From: Aeromonas jandaei
GTDB taxonomy: Bacteria; Pseudomonadota; Gammaproteobacteria; Enterobacterales; Aeromonadaceae
Reading direction: 5' to 3'
Assembly: GCF_037890695.1 (NCBI RefSeq)
Contig: NZ_CP149571.1
Coordinates: 255,501 to 319,500 of the forward strand
DNA: 64,000 bases
Positions 61,957 through 64,000 of the stretch are shown here, piece after piece. The position numbers were made by a program, and so were the translations under genes. A model generated the notes under the pieces. The model did not search any database. It worked only from the letters and a program-made list of their open reading frames with translations, and was not told where the DNA came from. How positions within the stretch are numbered: position 1 is the stretch's first letter; each line of letters begins with the position of its first letter.

Positions 61957-64000
61957 TCACTGAGTGGCCAGACACTGGGTATGGGAACCCGGTTGCAGAT
62001 AGGGGATCAGCAGCGGCGCCATCCCCTTGAGCACCTGCACTGGCAGTGCGGAGGTGAACCGGAACTTGTCCGATTGGCTGCCCGGCACGTAAGCCGTCAG
62101 CGTGCCGAAGTGATCATCCCCCAGATAGAAGACGAAGGTCGCGGTACGGTTGCGAGCCTGCGAGCTGGTCACATTGCCATAGCGCCCGACCGTCTCGATC
62201 CGGTTGTCACCGGTCCCCGTCTTGCCACCCATTGCCAGCACGGTGCCATCCGGCATGGTAAAGGCGCCGGCAATCCGCTTCGCCGTCCCCCCTTCGACAA
62301 CCTTGGAGAGTGCATTGCGCAGCGCTGTCGCCACCTCGGCCGGCAAGACGCGTGTCCCTTCGGTATGGGTCGGATCGAACTCGGTCTCGAAGGGGGTTCC
62401 TCTGGCAAACGAGAGATGCTCGATGCGCAGCGTCGGTACCCGGATACCGCCGTTCTGGATAATCCCCATCAACTCGGCCAAGGCTGCCGGACGATCGCCC
62501 GAGCTTCCCAACGCAGTCGCCAGCGACGGTACCAGATGGTCGAACGGATAGCCCAGCCGCGCCCAGCGCTGATGAATATCGAGGAAAGCCTCAACCTCCA
62601 GCATGGTGCGGATACGGCTGTCACGGGCGCTGCGGTGACGGGTCTTGAACAGCCAGCTGTAAACCTCCTGCCGCTCGTCACGGCTTGCCGCAACCGCATC
62701 GGCAAAAGTCGCCTTGTCGAACTCCTTGAGGTAGGAGAGCAGCCACAGCTCCAGCGGGTGCACCCGCGCGATATAGCCCTGATCCGGCAGTGAATACTTA
62801 CCCGGACCGTAGCTGACATAGAGCTGCTCGATCCGTTTTCCACTCAGCTTCTCATTTGGCAGACGCTTGGCAAGGAATGCCGAGAAGGTCGCCAGATCTG
62901 CATCCGGCATCAGATAGCGGTGAACCGCCGCCAGACGCACAGCACTCGGCTTCAACCCATCCAGGAAGGTATCGAGCTGCTCATCGGCACTCTTGCCGTG
63001 ATACTTGCGCCAGAAACGCAGCAGATAGGTTTGACCCTCCTTGTCGGCAAACTTGGCCAGATACTCCTGACGGCGCGGATCCTTGTCATCCTTGAGCAGC
63101 TGGGCGCGGTTCCCCTCCTTGTAGAGGCTATACCGCACAATGTCGCGCAACAGGCGGACAAACGGCAGGTTGATGGACTCGCGCAGCGCATCTCGGATCG
63201 CCGGGATACGGCCGTTATCCTCTTTACGGAAGTTGTTGAAGGTGTGCATGCCGCCACCGGTAAAGAAGCCTTCGCTGGGGCTCGCTGAGTATTGGCGATC
63301 CAGCGCTGCCTCCAGCATCGTGGGCAGGCTCTTGTCCTTCGCAGTCATCAGATAGGAGATGGCCCAACGGCTGAGGTTATCCTGAGAGGCATCAGCCAGT
63401 TTGCGCAGGCTCGCTGTCGGCATGTCTGCATAGTTGTCATGCAGCTCGGCCACTATCTCCAGATAGGTGGTCAGCACCCGCAGCTTGGCAGTGGAGCCCA
63501 GCTCGAGCTTGGATCCTTCGTTGATGTCGAACGGCTGATCGGTGTTGTCGGTCTGCACCCGCACCTTGAACCCTTCCGGCGACTTCTCGAACAGGGTGAA
63601 GCTGTAACGCACATCACCGGTCTTCTCGGGGGAAAGCAGGCGCTCACCAAACAGGCCGACCTGTGCCGCAAAAGCGGGGTCAGCCAGCTGTTGCAGATAG
63701 TGAGAAATCTCGTTCTGCAACGGCATATTGAGGCTGGTCTCGGCCGTCAGATCCATCCGGTCGAGATCGTAAAGCTGCACCCCGAGCTGCCGGCTCAGAC
63801 GGGTACGAGCTACCTGCAACCCCTTGCTGTTATTGACCTTAGTGACAGCTGGAGATTGCAAAAAGTCGCGGAAAGTTACCTTGGCCTTGAGGGCTGCTTC
63901 CATCAGCGGAGGCGTAATCATCCCCTCCTGCACAAACAGGCGCAGATAGCTATCGGTCAGCGTTGCCAGCGCGCTCCGCCCCTGAGCCAGATAGTAGGAG
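61957..64000 (-). CDS. Penicillin-binding protein with transpeptidase domain (partial; start lies beyond the window)
   Basis: The frame is open to the window end; the last 680 residues are seen. The transpeptidase region has the serine motif STAK (GSKLELGSTAKLRVLTTYLE), SIN in RDALRESINLPF, and KTG in LAMGGKTGTGDNR. The order and spacing fit a class A-type PBP or a related single-chain peptidoglycan synthase; the glycosyltransferase part, if any, would lie upstream. The region between the serine motif and SIN is longer than usual, so it may be an Aeromonas-type variant. Confidence 0.85.
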   Translation of the reverse strand, partial: SYYLAQGRSALATLTDSYLRLFVQEGMITPPLMEAALKAKVTFRDFLQSPAVTKVNNSKGLQVARTRLSRQLGVQLYDLDRMDLTAETSLNMPLQNEISHYLQQLADPAFAAQVGLFGERLLSPEKTGDVRYSFTLFEKSPEGFKVRVQTDNTDQPFDINEGSKLELGSTAKLRVLTTYLEIVAELHDNYADMPTASLRKLADASQDNLSRWAISYLMTAKDKSLPTMLEAALDRQYSASPSEGFFTGGGMHTFNNFRKEDNGRIPAIRDALRESINLPFVRLLRDIVRYSLYKEGNRAQLLKDDKDPRRQEYLAKFADKEGQTYLLRFWRKYHGKSADEQLDTFLDGLKPSAVRLAAVHRYLMPDADLATFSAFLAKRLPNEKLSGKRIEQLYVSYGPGKYSLPDQGYIARVHPLELWLLSYLKEFDKATFADAVAASRDERQEVYSWLFKTRHRSARDSRIRTMLEVEAFLDIHQRWARLGYPFDHLVPSLATALGSSGDRPAALAELMGIIQNGGIRVPTLRIEHLSFARGTPFETEFDPTHTEGTRVLPAEVATALRNALSKVVEGGTAKRIAGAFTMPDGTVLAMGGKTGTGDNRIETVGRYGNVTSSQARNRTATFVFYLGDDHFGTLTAYVPGSQSDKFRFTSALPVQVLKGMAPLLIPYLQPGSHTQCLATQ

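Overview
The window looks like a chromosomal segment of a gammaproteobacterium, most likely Aeromonas. The coding sequence is GC-rich, and the gene content (mtlADR, men cluster, zntB, HlyU-type regulator next to tmcA, M9 collagenase, sanA, bfd-bfr, metA, CinA-like and FapA-like proteins) resembles Aeromonas/Vibrio-type genomes. Assignments come from reading the translated sequence and from family knowledge. No database search was run.

Layout. 0-2.4 kb: end of the mannitol operon (mtlA 3' end, mtlD, mtlR). 2.5-8.4 kb: DnaJ-related protein, zntB with a small MscS-like channel, YaiI, a PepSY protein followed by a cytochrome b561-type protein, a YdjM-like membrane protein, and a frameshifted nupC. 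8.9-12.8 kb: dbpA, a YkgJ-type cysteine-cluster protein, and a PepSY-TM protein. 12.9-21.0 kb: menaquinone synthesis, with menA divergent from menF-menD-menH-menB-menC-menE. 21.0-30.4 kb: an AT-richer accessory block with a ToxR-like membrane regulator, a six-gene chaperone-usher fimbrial operon on the minus strand, an array of 35 perfect AGGTAATC octamers, and a cyclic-di-GMP-I (GEMM) riboswitch upstream of a tiny pilin-like secreted protein. 30.4-33.1 kb: a collagenase. 33-46 kb: housekeeping genes (sanA, cheV, tmcA, bfd-bfr, mgsA, yqhD-like, C69 dipeptidase, ydfG, GNAT). 46-52 kb: RimK-like ATP-grasp protein, MgtC-like protein, amylase lipoprotein and TonB copper receptor with a CueR-like operator. 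52-64 kb: LTA-synthase-like sulfatase, Lrp regulator, phosphatase, metA, degenerate HD-GYP protein, CinA-like, FapA-like, YidA, and the 3' part of a penicillin-binding protein.

The most interesting region is 28.5-30.1 kb. The octamer array has a stop codon in every frame on both strands, so it cannot be coding and would act on spacing or topology. It lies between the fimbrial operon and a riboswitch-controlled unit, next to a 19-bp palindrome and about 240 bp from a perfect FNR-type site. This suggests a surface-adhesion locus combining repeat-based variation with second-messenger (c-di-GMP) and possibly oxygen control. That combination is inference.

Four otherwise intact genes (nupC, menD, menE, collagenase) each carry one single-base frameshift. 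So many in 64 kb points to sequencing or assembly error at least as much as to real gene loss, and each should be checked separately.
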